NCBI RefSeq assembly: GCF_907164915.1
Contig: NC_061862.1
Span: 127,543,641-127,607,640 of the forward strand
Source: Impatiens glandulifera
Taxonomy: Eukaryota; Streptophyta; Magnoliopsida; Ericales; Balsaminaceae
Direction: 5' to 3'
DNA: 64,000 nucleotides
A model generated the notes under the pieces. The model was not told the DNA's origin. It saw nothing but the letters and a program-made list of their open reading frames with translations, and searched no databases. Both the position numbers and the translations under genes were made by a program. Shown piece after piece: positions 24,101-36,450 of this stretch (position 1 is its first letter; each line of letters starts with the position of its first letter).

Positions 24101-24880
24101 TTCCGAAAGTTATATCATTAACTTTCGGTATTACCACTTCAATAATTGTTAAACTAATTGGTTTCTCACTTTCTAATAACCTTGAACAACATTAATTTTA
24201 CACATTTTGATATCCTTAAAATATTACACAATCCATATGATCAAACATTACACACATTCATAGGAATCAAACATAAACATACATATAAATTTCTTTATAT
24301 AATAAAACACAATCATATAAATTTTAACATTAAAAACAATTTGAATTCTTAAAAAATAACACACACTTAATTAGCTTAGTTAGGAATCTAGATTACAAAG
24401 TGAAATGACAATTAAATTAACAAATTATGTAGTGGTAATACCGAAAGTTAATGGTATAACTTTCGGTTTTGATGGTTATTTCCGAAAGTTATACCAATAA
24501 CTTTCGGAATTATCACTTGATAAATTGTTTAAATAATTGGTTTTCCACCTTCTAATGACTTTGAACAATATTAATTTAACACATTTGATAACCTTAACAC
24601 ATTACACAATCTATTTGGTCAAACTTTATACACATTCATATGATCATCAAACACAAACATACATATACACTTCTTTATATAATCAAACACAATCATAAAC
24701 ATTTTAACATTAAACACAATCTTAATTTTCAAAAAACAACACACACTTGATTAGATTAGTTAGGAGTCTAGATTAGTATGTGAAAAAACAATTAATTTAA
24801 CAAATTATGAAGTGGTAAAACCGAAAGTTAATGGTATAACTTTCGGTTTTGATAGCTATTTCCGAAAGTTATACATAAAA
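24101..24880. repeat. 380 bp tandem duplication within the CACTA-like element
   Basis: The block starting TTCCGAAAGTTATA at 24,101 recurs at 24,480, and a third start appears at 24,860. Each copy continues through 'aattggtttctcactttctaata', 'ttacacaatcc', 'catacatata..cttctttatata' and 'agtggtaa..accgaaagttaatggtataactttcgg'. The copies differ at many positions, so the duplication is not recent. Confidence 0.8.
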
Positions 24881-24904
24881 CTCTCGGTCCTGACCTTAAA
24901 CAGT

Positions 24905-26095
24905 ATGTTTTTTAGGAAGGGTCAAAAGCGAAAGTTTTCAAATAAACTTTCGCAAATACCCATTCCCAACACTTAGAAAAAATTTCAAATTTTTTGGGGA
25001 AGGGTTAAAAGCGAAAGTTTTCAAATAAACTTTCGCAAATACCCCTTCCCAACACTTAGAAAAATTTCTAAATTTTTTTGGGGAATGGTCAAAAGCGAAA
25101 GTTTATTTGAATACTTTCAGTTATATAACCAATTGAGCTCTTTCCGTGTCCCTCAATCGGATTTGCTCCAAATCCAACGATATTTTTCTCGCCTCTTCCG
25201 CAGCTTTTGATGTTGTTATCAAATTCTGGTATTGCCGGGACAGTTTCTCTAGTGTACGTCGAAGATTTTTCCATGAATCACTCATCCTGAATGCATTTCA
25301 TATTAATCAAACCAAATAAATCTAATATAACTTAAATCAAACACAATAACTTAAATCCAAAATATATCATACATTTAACAAAATTTAACAAAATCATATA
25401 TATATTTAACAAACAAAATATAATCTAAACTAACCTAAATCATATCTAAAACTAAACAATAACAAATAAATTAAATCTAACCTGGATTTGGCGGCGGCGG
25501 CGGAGGCGAGAAATGAGAAGAGAATGAGAAGAGAGGAAGAAGAGAATGACAAGAAGAAAAGAAGAAGAAAAGGAGTAGGCGGCGCGGGCGGAAGAGAGAG
25601 AGGAAAAAGAGAGGCGGAAATAAGTAGAGAAGGTTTAGGGTTTTGTATTTATAAAGGTCATTACCGAAAGTTCTTTGTATGACTTTCGGTTTTGACCCTC
25701 CTTAAAACCGAAGGTTTTCCAATAAACCTTTGGGAATAAGCATCACGAAAATTATTTTTTTTTTCATTTTTTGGGATGAGTCAAAACCGAAGGTTTATTG
25801 AAAACACCTTCGCAATTAATAATTTCAGGAAAGGTAAAACCGAAAGTTTTTTGAATAACCTTCGCAATTAATCATTCTCAAACTTAGAATATTTTTTTAT
25901 TTTTTGGGGATGAGTCAAAACCGAAGGTTTATTAGAAAACCTTCGCAATTAAAAATTTCAGGAAAGGTAAAACCGAAAGTTTTTGAATAACCTTCGTAAT
26001 TACCCCACTTCCAACACTTGAATTATTTTGGTTTTTTTGGGAAGGTCAAAACCGAAAGTTCTTTGTAAAACTTTCGGTACTAATTAGTAAACCCA
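24905..26095. repeat. tandem palindromic GAAAGTTT/AAACTTTC units
   Basis: Near 24,920-25,110, units of about 95 bp repeat 'gtcaaaagcgaaagttttcaaataaactttcgcaaatacccc'. Near 25,650-26,080, units of about 70-130 bp repeat 'gtcaaaaccgaaggtttattagaaaaccttcgcaatta'. Each unit contains an inverted repeat of 10-13 bp that can form a hairpin. The 25,120-25,640 interval between them is AT-rich sequence with one GC-rich patch. Confidence 0.8.
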
Positions 26096-26221
26096 AAGAT
26101 TTTACACGCCTCTTGGAATCTATTTTTATTAACGAAAGTTTTCTTCCTCTCGGAATCATTTAGGAGAGTTTTATAAAATCTTCGGTAATATCTGTCAGTA
26201 AAGGTCAATTTTTTACCGGTG

Positions 26222-26639
26222 AAATTTTATAAATAATAAAATATATTTTGTTTTCTGGAGTTCGGCACAGTACAGTCTCTATGTAAATCATCTCTACTTG
26301 TGATGGAGTCCTGTTTCATTCCTCTTACAGCTTGTTGAGCTATCTGATTTGAGGAAAATGATGTAACCTTTTTGCTTTAGTTGGTTTGTATCATTGTTTT
26401 ATTAACAATGTAATATTTGAGGGTTACCGATTTATTGTGATTTTATACTTAAATTGTTTAATAAACACCTTATTATTTGTGATTTTATATTTAAAACTTT
26501 ATGTTTAAATTATTTGTTTTATTACACCAACTTCCGATGCCTACCAACTTTAGCCAAATTATAAAAAGAACTCTGCTACTGATTATTTCCTAACTTGGTT
26601 AGGGTTTATCCACCGACTGAATTTTTCAGAAATATAAGA

Positions 26640-26726
<87 letters not shown>

Positions 26727-28731
26727 ATAATCTAATTTGAACTGCATAAAAATAAGAAAACATATTTTAAAATAATTAACAACAAGGTGGATCGAATATT
26801 AGGTAGAAAATAGAAGGTTGCTTAGATACTAAGTGAAAGATTGCTTGATTATTCAAACTCCTAACAATTAAATCAGACTAAAAAAAGTTTAATTCTAGTA
26901 TCTAGGAATAAATATTATAATTAATTAATTTGACAAATTTGGCAGGCTTACCAATTATTTCTTTCTGCACCACCCCAGACAACTATGAGTAATTTAATTG
27001 ACACTTGCATGCAAACACCCCCAATTTAGTTAACAAATCCCTAAGAATCTAAAGGTTTGGAAGATCATTTATTTGGTCTACTTACTCTCACCTAATTTGA
27101 CAAGATTAACCAAGAGTGTGTGGTATGAGTAGTAATCTTTCTAGGAAAATAATTTTTGTTTTTTATATTAGTGTTACAAATAAAACTTTCTAAGAAAAGT
27201 ATTACTTATAACACTGATAGCGAAATTCATTTTTTGTGGAACGTTTAGCTAGACATGCAAAACTGAAAAAGAATGAGTCTATTATGTTCATAATTTTGTG
27301 AGTAACTCATTTGGCTTGAACAAAATCGTCAAACTTTGAATTTTGAACAATAGTAAACTGCCTATTAAACTAATACATAGCGCAATTCTCATGATTTTGA
27401 TAAAAGTCCAAACACGACGCTGGGCTAACTCGATGGACTACTTAATTGTTATATATGTTGAAAGAAATTTTATTAGATAAGTTTATATCTATTTTTCTAT
27501 TTTATTTTCAGGTGGTGTTTCTCCTTTGTAGGTATTTTTAATTTTCTTAATTCTCATTACATGTTTGAATTGTTAATGGCTTCTTTTTCATTTTATACAT
27601 GAACTTTTTCAAAATAAATGACTTTAACTATCATTAATAAATTATAGTTTAGGGATGTTAATGGGTATTCATAAGCACAATATTAGTGAATTAATTCGGG
27701 AAGGAAATGAGTCACTTGATTGAGTTCGTGGACAGGGTCAGGAAACGGCAAAACCCTCCCTGAAATCTATTATTAGAGTTTGTAATTTATTTTAAAAATA
27801 TTTTTGAATATCATATTAAAATTATTTTAAATATTTATAAAATTTTAACTTAATCAGTGGAGGATACCTCATTATCTAGTGGTAAATAATCGTTTCCATC
27901 CTAATGTGATGATATTTTGAATTTTTTTTGTTTTTGTTTGGCGGTGCAAGAAAATCCGAAAAAATAAATATGCCTATGGTCAAAATATGGATGGTGAAGC
28001 TTAATTTTACTTGCAAATTATTTTGAAGATTAAAGGATGGGTGAAAAATGTAGTTGTGGGGAGGGCATGTTTTCAATTTTGTCAGAAAAATTAAGGCTTG
28101 GTTCCTCCATATGGGTTGATACACTTTTTTATTATGAAAGGGTGACCCCAATTTTAAAGGAACCTCTCAATCATATTATTGATTTCATTTTAAAATATTA
28201 ATTCAACCAAATTTCTTGTCTTGCATATTGAATGAGATCTAATATTACAAACATGTATGATAACTTAATTACATTCGAATTCAAAGAGAATACAAAAAAG
28301 ACAAAAGATTAAATGTTACGATTTCGATTTCACTTAAAACGTATTAGGTTGAAATAGAAGTAGTGAATGTGAGGTAATGTTAGCTTTTTACAATAAAAAA
28401 ATAAGGACATATTTTTATCTCGTTTTTATGCTTTTGGAAAATTTAACTTTAACATTTAATAAGTTTGATTTTATATAGTCATATAATTTTAGCTCAAACT
28501 ATAATTAATAAGAGTTCTATGATAGTGTTTGGTTATGTAAGACAGCATCGCATATACATGCATCACAATTCTCTGTTATAAAATAGTTTCAACCAAATAA
28601 TAATTGTATCATAAAAAAATACTTATTATCTATTAGCATGAATTGCAAAAAGGATTGAGATTAATCAAGACCATTTATTTGATTTATTCACCCCCACATT
28701 TACCCTACTAAATTTGTTTAAGAATTCTACT
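26222..28731. other. intergenic, no gene recognised
   Basis: From 26,260 to 26,450 the sequence has a gene-like composition and a T-rich 'taacctttttgctttagttggtttgtatcattg' that could be a 3' untranslated region, but I cannot identify an exon. An (AT)n tract lies at 26,646-26,722. A 'gggatgttaatgggtattc' segment at 27,653 faintly resembles the GC-rich hAT MITE ends. The remainder is AT-rich. Confidence 0.45.
26646..26722. repeat. (AT)n microsatellite
   Basis: An uninterrupted AT dinucleotide run of about 77 bp. Confidence 0.95.
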
Positions 28732-28920
28732 TTATTGAATTAAAGGACTGTAGTTTGAAGTTTGGGTCATTATGAGGCTAAAGTACTCCAAAGTCCCAAC
28801 ACTCCTATTCCACTTGAAGTAATTTATTTGTGTTAGAATTCTCGATGTGAAAAGTGCTGATGTGTCGTCTCGTTCATAAAGATAAAGATGATCAGTTCGA
28901 TCACGCTTTTTGTCGGCCAT
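28732..28920 (-). pseudogene. copia gag N-terminal fragment
   Basis: The frame starts at the ATG complementary to 28,918-28,920 and reads MADKKRDRTDHLYLYERDDT, followed by TQINYFKWNRSV. This is the start of a copia gag of the Retrotran_gag_3 type (the canonical phrase is like 'GINYFKWSRSV'). After about 43 codons the match fades and the frame ends near 28,732. A primer binding site lies upstream on the same strand at 29,054-29,066. It is a 5' scrap of a copia element inserted on the minus strand; the remainder is absent. Confidence 0.65.
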
Positions 28921-29053
28921 TTTGAATGTATTTTTGAAACAATCTTTCTAAATTTCTCCGATGACAGAATTAGGGTTTCAGTGATAATTTCTTTATCACT
29001 GTCACATTTGTTGATCGGATCTTAGATCAGAACATTTGTTAGAGTCGGAATCG

Positions 29054-29066
29054 TGCTCTGATAACA
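29054..29066 (-). promoter_or_regulatory. primer binding site of the copia fragment
   Basis: The reverse complement reads TGTTATCAGAGCA, one mismatch from the initiator-Met primer site TGGTATCAGAGCA. It lies about 135 bases upstream of the gag ATG. About 70 bases of probable LTR end (ending CTTCACA on the minus strand) lie beyond it. Confidence 0.65.
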
Positions 29067-29169
29067 TGTGAAGCTAGCATTTGTGGTAGAGAAATCGTAA
29101 TTGAACCCTAAAATAGATAATAAGTACTCGTTTAATGAAAAGAAAAGTCGTGTTACACAACAATGTGCT

Positions 29170-30065
29170 ACGTCCACATCCGGTATGAAACACGAAGCAA
29201 GCGTTTGGACATCCAAAATAAGCGAACGTATGAGATGGTCGTTAAAGAAAATCTTAAAACTAAGAAACAATATTGCAGGACTTTTTGACATTAGTTGGGG
29301 AGACGGCAGAAATACATTGTTTTAGCATTATCACTGGTATGAGGATCAACCGCTAATCAATAAAGAGGAATTCAGAAACGTGAGGATCGGACGAGACTAC
29401 CTAGCTGCCAATGTTAAAGACATTAAAGACGGGCTATGGAATTCGCTCCTTAGACGAATACTGGTGGAGCGGCACATTCTCGAACATATCAGTAACATTC
29501 AATTCAACGAAAGAATAGTACACCGACGAAAATCCGAGGAAAACGGGAAGATGATTTGAAGTAACGTGTGGAACACCATCCGAGAGAAGGAGGAAATAGT
29601 AGATTGAGATAATCTGGTCTAGTCATCAAAGGTTATCACGAGGCACCAATTCATTATATGGCCTGCATTTCGGGAAAGGCTAAATACGAGAGATCGCGTT
29701 AGGAAGTGAATGGAAATTTCGGATTCAAGTTGTCTGTTGTGTGAAGGTAATGAAAAACAATAGATCATTTATTTGGTTGATGTCCTTACACATCGAAGCT
29801 ATGAAAGAAGTTTTCCAGAAACATGAAAATGGTTAGTCTGCCTACAGAATGGAAAAAGATTAAAAAGGAAGTCATACACATAGCAAAGGAAAAAAGTTTC
29901 AAGTCATGTGTTTTCAAAAGCGAATTCGGTACAATCATCTACCACATATGGCAAGAAAGGAACGCGGGGGTGCACTCGAGAATCAGAAGAAGTGTAGAGG
30001 AGACATGGGAAGACATAGTATTCGATGGCAACACAAATCTACAAATGCTGAGACGAGTACCATGA
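29170..30065 (+). pseudogene. LINE 3' end (zf-RVT region) remnant
   Basis: The translation follows the end of a plant non-LTR reverse transcriptase. RMRWSLKKILKLRNNI is followed by WGDGRNTLF and a HYHWYEDQPLIN segment (29,300-29,360). Next come the zinc-binding zf-RVT region, with HQFIIWPAFRERLNTRDRV (about 29,646-29,702) and SSCLLCEGNE (about 29,726), and finally a 80-codon open stretch (29,823-30,065) with YHIWQERNAGVHSR. Stops and frameshifts occur at about eight places. The polymerase domain is missing, as expected for 5'-truncated LINE copies. No poly(A) tail is obvious. Confidence 0.75.
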
Positions 30066-31170
30066 TTGAGCAAGACTAGAAACTAAGTCGGAACTGAAAA
30101 ATCACATTCAATTAAGTCACGAGAACGGATTTTTTTTAATTAAATAAACGTTTTCAATTGTTTGTATGTTGTGTAATTCATTTGTTTCAAACTGTTATGA
30201 ACTAAATTTCCCAGACTTGTCTATGAAAATACATAAATTCATTTGATTTTTTTACCCTTTTTGAGAATTTTTAATAAAATAACGTTAAGTTGTTTTAAAA
30301 AAAATGTGCTACATCATTTCGGTCATATTCCCTTATTAACATAATAAAATGCTATACATGAAAACAGTCCTCGGAGTTTTATCTAATCTCAAAATAGAAT
30401 ACAAAGTCTTACATTAAAAAAATTGATCCAATATATGAACATGTTTCACACACTATTAACAAAACAATTATTAGTGAATAAACAATATTGAAATACTTTA
30501 AAAAATCATACTAATCTCAATCGAGGTTGATTGGGTTAGCTTTGAGGAGTCTCTAGCTTGACCATAGAGAGTAATGTGGCTTATGCATTTGAATAATGTA
30601 ACATTACAAAATCAATATACAGAAATAAGTTTTTTGGGGGGGTTTTGAACTTTTTACCTATATATATACTCATTAAGTTTATATAGAAAATTTAATAAAC
30701 TAATTTAAATTATTTTTAATAAATTTAATATTAAACTGTTAAACATTTATATATTATTTTGACAAAATGTTAAAAAGTATTAAAAAATAAAAGTTGTAAA
30801 AAAACCCTCATCGATCCAATTTCCAGGTTGGGCCGGAATCTCAAATAACCTTAAGTGAACTATTGGTTTTGTCACATACACCGTCTAGGTAGAAAATTTT
30901 GAAAACGAATAATTGGCTATTATAATTTTATTTTTAAAAATTGATAAAAAAAAATAATTTTTAATAAAATTTAAACTAATAACCAAATAAAATATTTTGT
31001 TTTACATGGTAAACCATTATACTAAACACTAAAAAAAATAATAATAATTTTAACTAATTTTATTATTTTATTTTATTAAATGAGCTGTCCTGGGTGGTTT
31101 GCTCTAACACTGTGATTGTCGGGCTTACTCCTGAACCGGCCTTATATCTATTTTATAATAATTATAAAAC

Positions 31171-31171
31171 T

Positions 31172-31214
<43 letters not shown>
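31171..31214. repeat. (TA)n microsatellite
   Basis: A TA dinucleotide run of about 44 bp. Confidence 0.9.
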
Positions 31215-31215
<1 letters not shown>

Positions 31216-31510
31216 TATTTTAATTTAGGGTGACATTGCAATTTATTACATAGTTGTTTTTAGTTTTTCAAAATGATGTAATAATAAATTTCTAAGTTAA
31301 TTATGGACATTCTCCTTAATAAATTTACATATTACTAAAAAAATTTAACCAAAATTATAATTGGATTTAAATAGAATAACAAAGGTAAAAAAATGAATGT
31401 AAATAGTGTAAATGCAACCCAACAAAAACAATCTAACCGAGTTCTTCCTAGTAGTTCATTATTGTATTTGAGTTAATAGTATCCTAAATATTCTAATACC
31501 TCAGCAACAA

Positions 31511-31517
<7 letters not shown>

Positions 31518-31563
<46 letters not shown>
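31518..31563. repeat. (TA)n microsatellite
   Basis: A TA dinucleotide run of about 46 bp. Confidence 0.9.
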
Positions 31564-31565
<2 letters not shown>

Positions 31566-32848
31566 AACAAAATGTATCAAAATTTTAAAACAAACTAACC
31601 TAAGAAGAATGGTACAAGTGAAAAAGAAAATAACTCAATAAAACTCTCAAATACTTTAGTTGCATAAGTATCGTCTCCCGAATTCTTTCATTTCCCCTTA
31701 AATCTATCCGTCGAGTTATCTTAATTCAGTTTGATTGTCAAGAATTTGATTCGTCAACAAGTCGTTTAAATTCACCAAAACATTTGTGGTTATTGAGAAG
31801 TATGTTTGGAATTTTTCATTGCAATCCAATGTTTCGCAGAGTCAGTTCTCTTAGTCAATGCTATTTTAAAACCTGGTTGCTTTTTAGATGTAGATACTTA
31901 ATTTGTACACCCGAATTTATAACATTAAATAATCTCAAGACATAAAATTTTATAAAAAAATATATAAGGGCTCATTGCACAAGATTTAAAATAAATAAGT
32001 AATATGAAAAACGATATTGTATCAATCGGATACTGAGTTGATTAAATGTAGGATAATAAATAAATAAAACCCAAAAGAAATAAATAACTATGAATGATTG
32101 AATAAATAAATAATAATTGAGATTCAAAATAATAAGGAAAATAAATAAAATATCTTTTTAGGTAACCCATTTTTTCAAGATTATATCTTTTATGGGTATT
32201 TTTGAATATTTATTTAATTATTTTAAGTCATAATTTATGTTTAAAATCATAATTAAATAATTTCAATCTCTTCTTAACTTTAATTTGAGTAAAATAAATA
32301 CAATATTTTAAACTCAAATTATTTTTGAATTTTTATTTAATTTTTTTAATTAGAATTTAATTATCATAATAATTAATCCTTAATTTATCCTTTAATCTAT
32401 TTTTGATTTATTTTGAATTTAAAATTTCAAAATATTATTTTAATATTATTATAATTTAATAATATTATTTATAAAATAGATTATATCAAATTTTATATGA
32501 ATAATAATTGAGATTTGAAATAATAAGGAAAAGTATATAAATAATAATAATAATAATGATAATAATAATATAAAAATATATATTTGATTGAGATTTTATA
32601 TTGTGTTTGTTTCCTTATAGAAAATAAAGTTTAGGACTTGTATAAATAGTCTTATAAGGTCGTTTAAAAAGGAAAAATATAGGCAAAAAGAAGAAAAATA
32701 ATGAGAACATGTAAAAGAGAGAAAAGAAATGAGGGGAAAAAGAAAATAGACATGAAAATTTTTTGGAAGGGAGAGTTGATAACAAAAAAAAGAGATAAAA
32801 GGCTTAGGGAGATTTTTGCCATCGGACAAAAGTTCTAAGCCCATTTCA

Positions 32849-33711
32849 GGTTTACTAGAAAGCTTCTAAAGAGTCTAATCATCTATTTCGGTCATATACA
32901 ACCCTTTTGCAATCATTTATATTTATAAACAAATTTCTGGTTTATTTCCTTAATTGTGTACCATTAATTTTATATACATGATTAGGGCTGAATATGATAC
33001 CATCCTTATAATTAAGTTGGAATTAAAAGTATATCTTAAAATAGACATCTTAAAAAATACATGGTATAAATAGTAATGTCTTGAAAAATAGTCCCATTGG
33101 AAGGGGGGGCCATATCGATGATGTCTTTTCCGCACGTAAATAAGCACCGAACGATAAAGAATTTTTATAAAATATAAAACCAAAAACTAAACATGCTTTA
33201 GAGCTTAAAAATAAAAATCATTCTTAATTTCTGATAGAGACAAATTAGGTGGCGACTCGAAAGTAAAAATCAAACCAATTTAAAGTCGTCACCTAATTTG
33301 TCTCATTGTTTGAATTATATTTTGTAAGCTCTATGCATGGTTAATTTTTGGCTTTTACATAAATTCTTTATGGTTTGATGCTTATTTACGCACGGGAAAG
33401 GGCCTGGACACTATGACTCGCACGTTCGTCAAACGGACAATCTCTACTATAAAACTATCAGCGTGAGACATGACTACCTTATGCCACTTTTCTTAAAAGT
33501 CCTTTATTAGGATATACTTATAATTCCAACTTAATTATAAGGATTGTATTATATTCAGACCCTAATCCTGCATAAAATTAATAATATACAATTAAGGAAA
33601 TAAACTAGAAATTTGTTTATAAATATACCTGATTGCAAGAGAATCGAAGACAACCGAAACAGATGATTGGAAAAGACTCTCTAAGACTCTTAAAAGATTT
33701 CTAGTAAATCT
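32849..33711. repeat. large inverted repeat (arms about 410 and 430 bp)
   Basis: The left arm (32,849-33,257) and right arm (33,284-33,711) are reverse complements with divergence. The innermost 21 bases pair with one G-T wobble: 33,237-33,257 against 33,284-33,304, around a 26-base loop. Further out, 'aacaaatttctggtttatttccttaattgt' on the left faces 'acaattaaggaaataaactagaaatttgtt' on the right, and 'tttactagaaagcttctaaagagtc' faces 'gactcttaaaagatttctagtaaa'. The arms hold no coding frame. It could be a foldback transposon or a head-to-head duplication. A short extra copy of the outer right-arm sequence follows at about 33,720-33,750. Confidence 0.75.
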
Positions 33712-34289
33712 AAATAAGATATGATATACAATTAAGGAAATAAACTAGGTGATAATTACACATTGACATTACAAAATTTTCTTAATAAATTTATTATTTA
33801 TATATATTATGTTTGGTAACTATATACATTAACATAATTGAAATCTCAATTTTCAAGTAACATATTGTTTAAAATATTGTCGTATGAAAAATAATATTTT
33901 TGATAATTTGAAAAGAGTTTGTATTTATAATTTTTTTTTTTACCCATGCTAAATAGTAATAATATGCTAAATAGTAATAATTTGATAGTATTAATTACCT
34001 TAAATATCTTTATTTGAGGAAGTCTTAAATCTTGTCCAATGTTTTATTTATAATGTTTATCATTATATATAAAGAAATTATATTTGAATTCTTCTCAAAT
34101 AAGAGAAACCATTAAAGAGACATTTAAATATCTTGTTATTGCAACTATAATGTAGATTTGAAAATAAGTAAATAATAAAACTTTGAATAACAAAATAAAG
34201 AGGAAGAAAAATTAATAACATGATGTCATATGGCATGTGTTACGATAACCGATTTCAAGATGAAAAGTTATTTTTGCTCAAGCGACTCG

Positions 34290-34760
34290 ACATTACCGAC
34301 CTCCTATCCTAAGGGGCATTATGTCCAATCGAGTTGTTATTATTGATCATCACCTACTCTTATTTTGAACATTAAACACAATCAATAAGTTATATCGACC
34401 ATTATCTATCCTCACTCTGAATATTATGCACTAACCAACTCGTCATATAATTGACCATCACCTTTTCTCATTTTGACATTATGCACCAACTAACTCGTAA
34501 TTTTGACCTCTTGAGGTACCCTCACTTTGGACATTTTGTTCACATCTAACTTGTCAAATCATAGACAACATTCTCTACGCTCACATTGGGCACTTTTTTT
34601 TAACCATCATATATCTCTCATTTCGAGTATTATACACCAACCAACAATTTTATTTATATATTTAACCATATCACATATCCCTCAATCGATCTCTCATTAC
34701 CAATTTATTAACCTCATTTCAAGCATTTTGCACTTAATTCACTCCGATTAATCAATCATA
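34290..34760. repeat. degenerate 50-60 bp tandem repeat
   Basis: About eight strongly diverged units share the skeleton 'ttgaccatcacctattctcattttgaacattatgcaccaaccaactcgtca'. Unit length varies because of small indels. Confidence 0.6.
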
Positions 34761-35725
34761 TAAATTTTTATCACTATTTTAAATTTGCACTATTGGGATT
34801 TAAACCTTAGTCATCATAATCGTAACATATTGTGAATACTTGAATCATTAGATCACTTTAAATTATTGGTTTTATATTTATAATTTTTTTTATGTATATA
34901 TTTGATATAACTAACCATTTAAAATAAATTACAACTCACACTAAAAAGTCACATAAATCTTTTATTTTAAAATATTTTTCACTATCCTCTCCTCTTTCTT
35001 GACTTAATTTTAATATGCACAAAAATTTAGAAATAAAATTAGGAATCATACTATCTCTAAAATACAAATATAAAATACATTTAACAAAAGTATATATTTT
35101 CAATACTAACATTCACGCCAAAAAGAATCCTCAACCTTTAACATTATAAAAATATATATAAAAATTAATGTGGAAGGTAAACTGTTATATGTTTATATCA
35201 TTTGGTTAAATTTAAATTATAAATGATAACTAACTTGGTTGGTGACTTATGTGATCAAAATTTATATATATATTATTTTTAATCTTATATTTTTTTTTAT
35301 TAAATCACACTAAGGTCCAATCTCCTATTTGTTTAAAACAGGTTGAAAATAAGAATCATATTATATTATATATAAAAAAATCTAAGTAATTATTATTTTT
35401 TTAAATTAATATTTTATAGCAATCATTATCACCAGTATAATCAGTTTTAAATATTGTAAAAATAGTTATATATATATATATATATTAATTATGAAATATA
35501 TAATTTCAAATGCATTCATTGTCTATTTGTTTATTAATCAAAATATCAAATAATTCCTATTTTTTTAATAAAACTTAAAATATTAAATATAAAAAATATA
35601 TTATAAAAATTTAATCCAGTAATCAAATTTTCATCAAACAATATTTGTGATTCATAATCTAAATATAATTCAAATAACCCCAAATAGAGTTTAACCAGTT
35701 CACTACCATGCTTGAAAAAAATCTT

Positions 35726-35841
35726 ACAAACTCTGTTAGTTTATTTTGATTTTCACAAAAGTCCCACTTTTAGTATTGAGTTTAGTACTAACAGAATTTG
35801 TGAGACTTTTGTGAAAATCAAAATAAAATAACAGAATTTGT
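35726..35841. repeat. foldback hairpin, MITE-like
   Basis: The left arm ACAAACTCTGTTAGTTTATTTT... faces the right arm ...AAATAAAATAACAGAATTTGT. More than 40 bases pair with a few mismatches around a loop of about 25-30 bases. A third partial copy of the right arm follows at 35,841-35,867. Confidence 0.65.
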
Positions 35842-36450
35842 GGGACTTTTGAAAATCAAAATAGAGAAACTGCAAGACTAAAATATTGAGAAAATCTCTA
35901 AAAGTCGGTTTCAATTTTATACTTTATAAAAAACTTACTGCTAAATAGTAATAACTGTAATTTTATTTGAAAAACAAATATCAGCTATATATACTTTTGA
36001 AAACAAATAAAAAGTAACTGAATGTATATTTTTAAATTTTGTTAACTATGATCGAACCAAAACCAACCAAACTATTCGATTGTTTTCGGTTCGGTTTACT
36101 AAGCCAATATATTTCTAATAAAAGAGTAACTTACATTAAAATCGATTTACTTAACTAACTGATCCATGACACATTTCTCATACTCCAAGTCTTTTTTTCA
36201 TACCCATCAAATGTTGAAAAAAATATCAAAAGACAAAATCCAGTAAGAGAATTGAAATTGGGTCTCCTAAACAGGGGGCAAACAATAATCTAGTAGTAGA
36301 ATAGAAAACATTGACATTTTGAGTGTTAATTTTAACATCACTCAATTTTTTTTATTACCCCATTTCTCTTCTTGTTGTTTTTCTGGTAGAGCAGTTCTTG
36401 AGCATACAAACCAATTGAATTTGTCCGAAGATATTGTTTCAGCATAACTA

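Larger units (their letters stand above)
23425..26221. mobile_element. CACTA-like non-autonomous element, left end missing
   Basis: The region is built from many copies of CCGAAAGTT...AACTTTCGG palindromes spaced by AT-rich sequence. It includes two GC-rich patches (23,560-23,880 and 25,485-25,620) and a 380 bp tandem duplication. At the right end, GGTCAATTTTTTACCGGTG (26,203-26,221) is close to the reverse complement of a CACTAC-CGG-AAAAATTGACC type terminus with two bases missing. Dense subterminal inverted repeats are typical of CACTA (En/Spm) transposons. No transposase is visible, the left terminus is not found and no 3 bp target duplication can be tested. Confidence 0.45.
30066..32848. 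other. intergenic, AT-rich, no gene recognised
   Basis: No reading frame of interest is visible. (TA)n tracts lie at about 31,171-31,214 and 31,518-31,563. A TAA/ATA-rich patch lies near 32,535-32,580. The section 31,900-32,600 contains a repeated 'gaataataattgagatt(c/t)(a/g)aaataataaggaaaa' block (about 32,105 and 32,498). Confidence 0.6.
33712..36299. other. intergenic sequence downstream of the protease-like gene
   Basis: No coding signal is seen. It contains a degenerate minisatellite (34,290-34,760), a foldback hairpin (35,726-35,841) and AT-rich sequence. The stretch 35,530-35,650 loosely resembles the small MITE family found in the gene's introns. Confidence 0.5.

Noticed and set aside
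25488..25682. Arg/Glu/Lys-rich open frame on the plus strand
   Set aside because: Simple GAGAAGA-type sequence; the product is low complexity and lies in a non-autonomous element.
32596..33183. Minus-strand frames of 77-82 codons at the large inverted repeat
   Set aside because: AT-rich frames rich in Phe/Leu/Tyr without motifs; the inverted repeat explains the sequence better.
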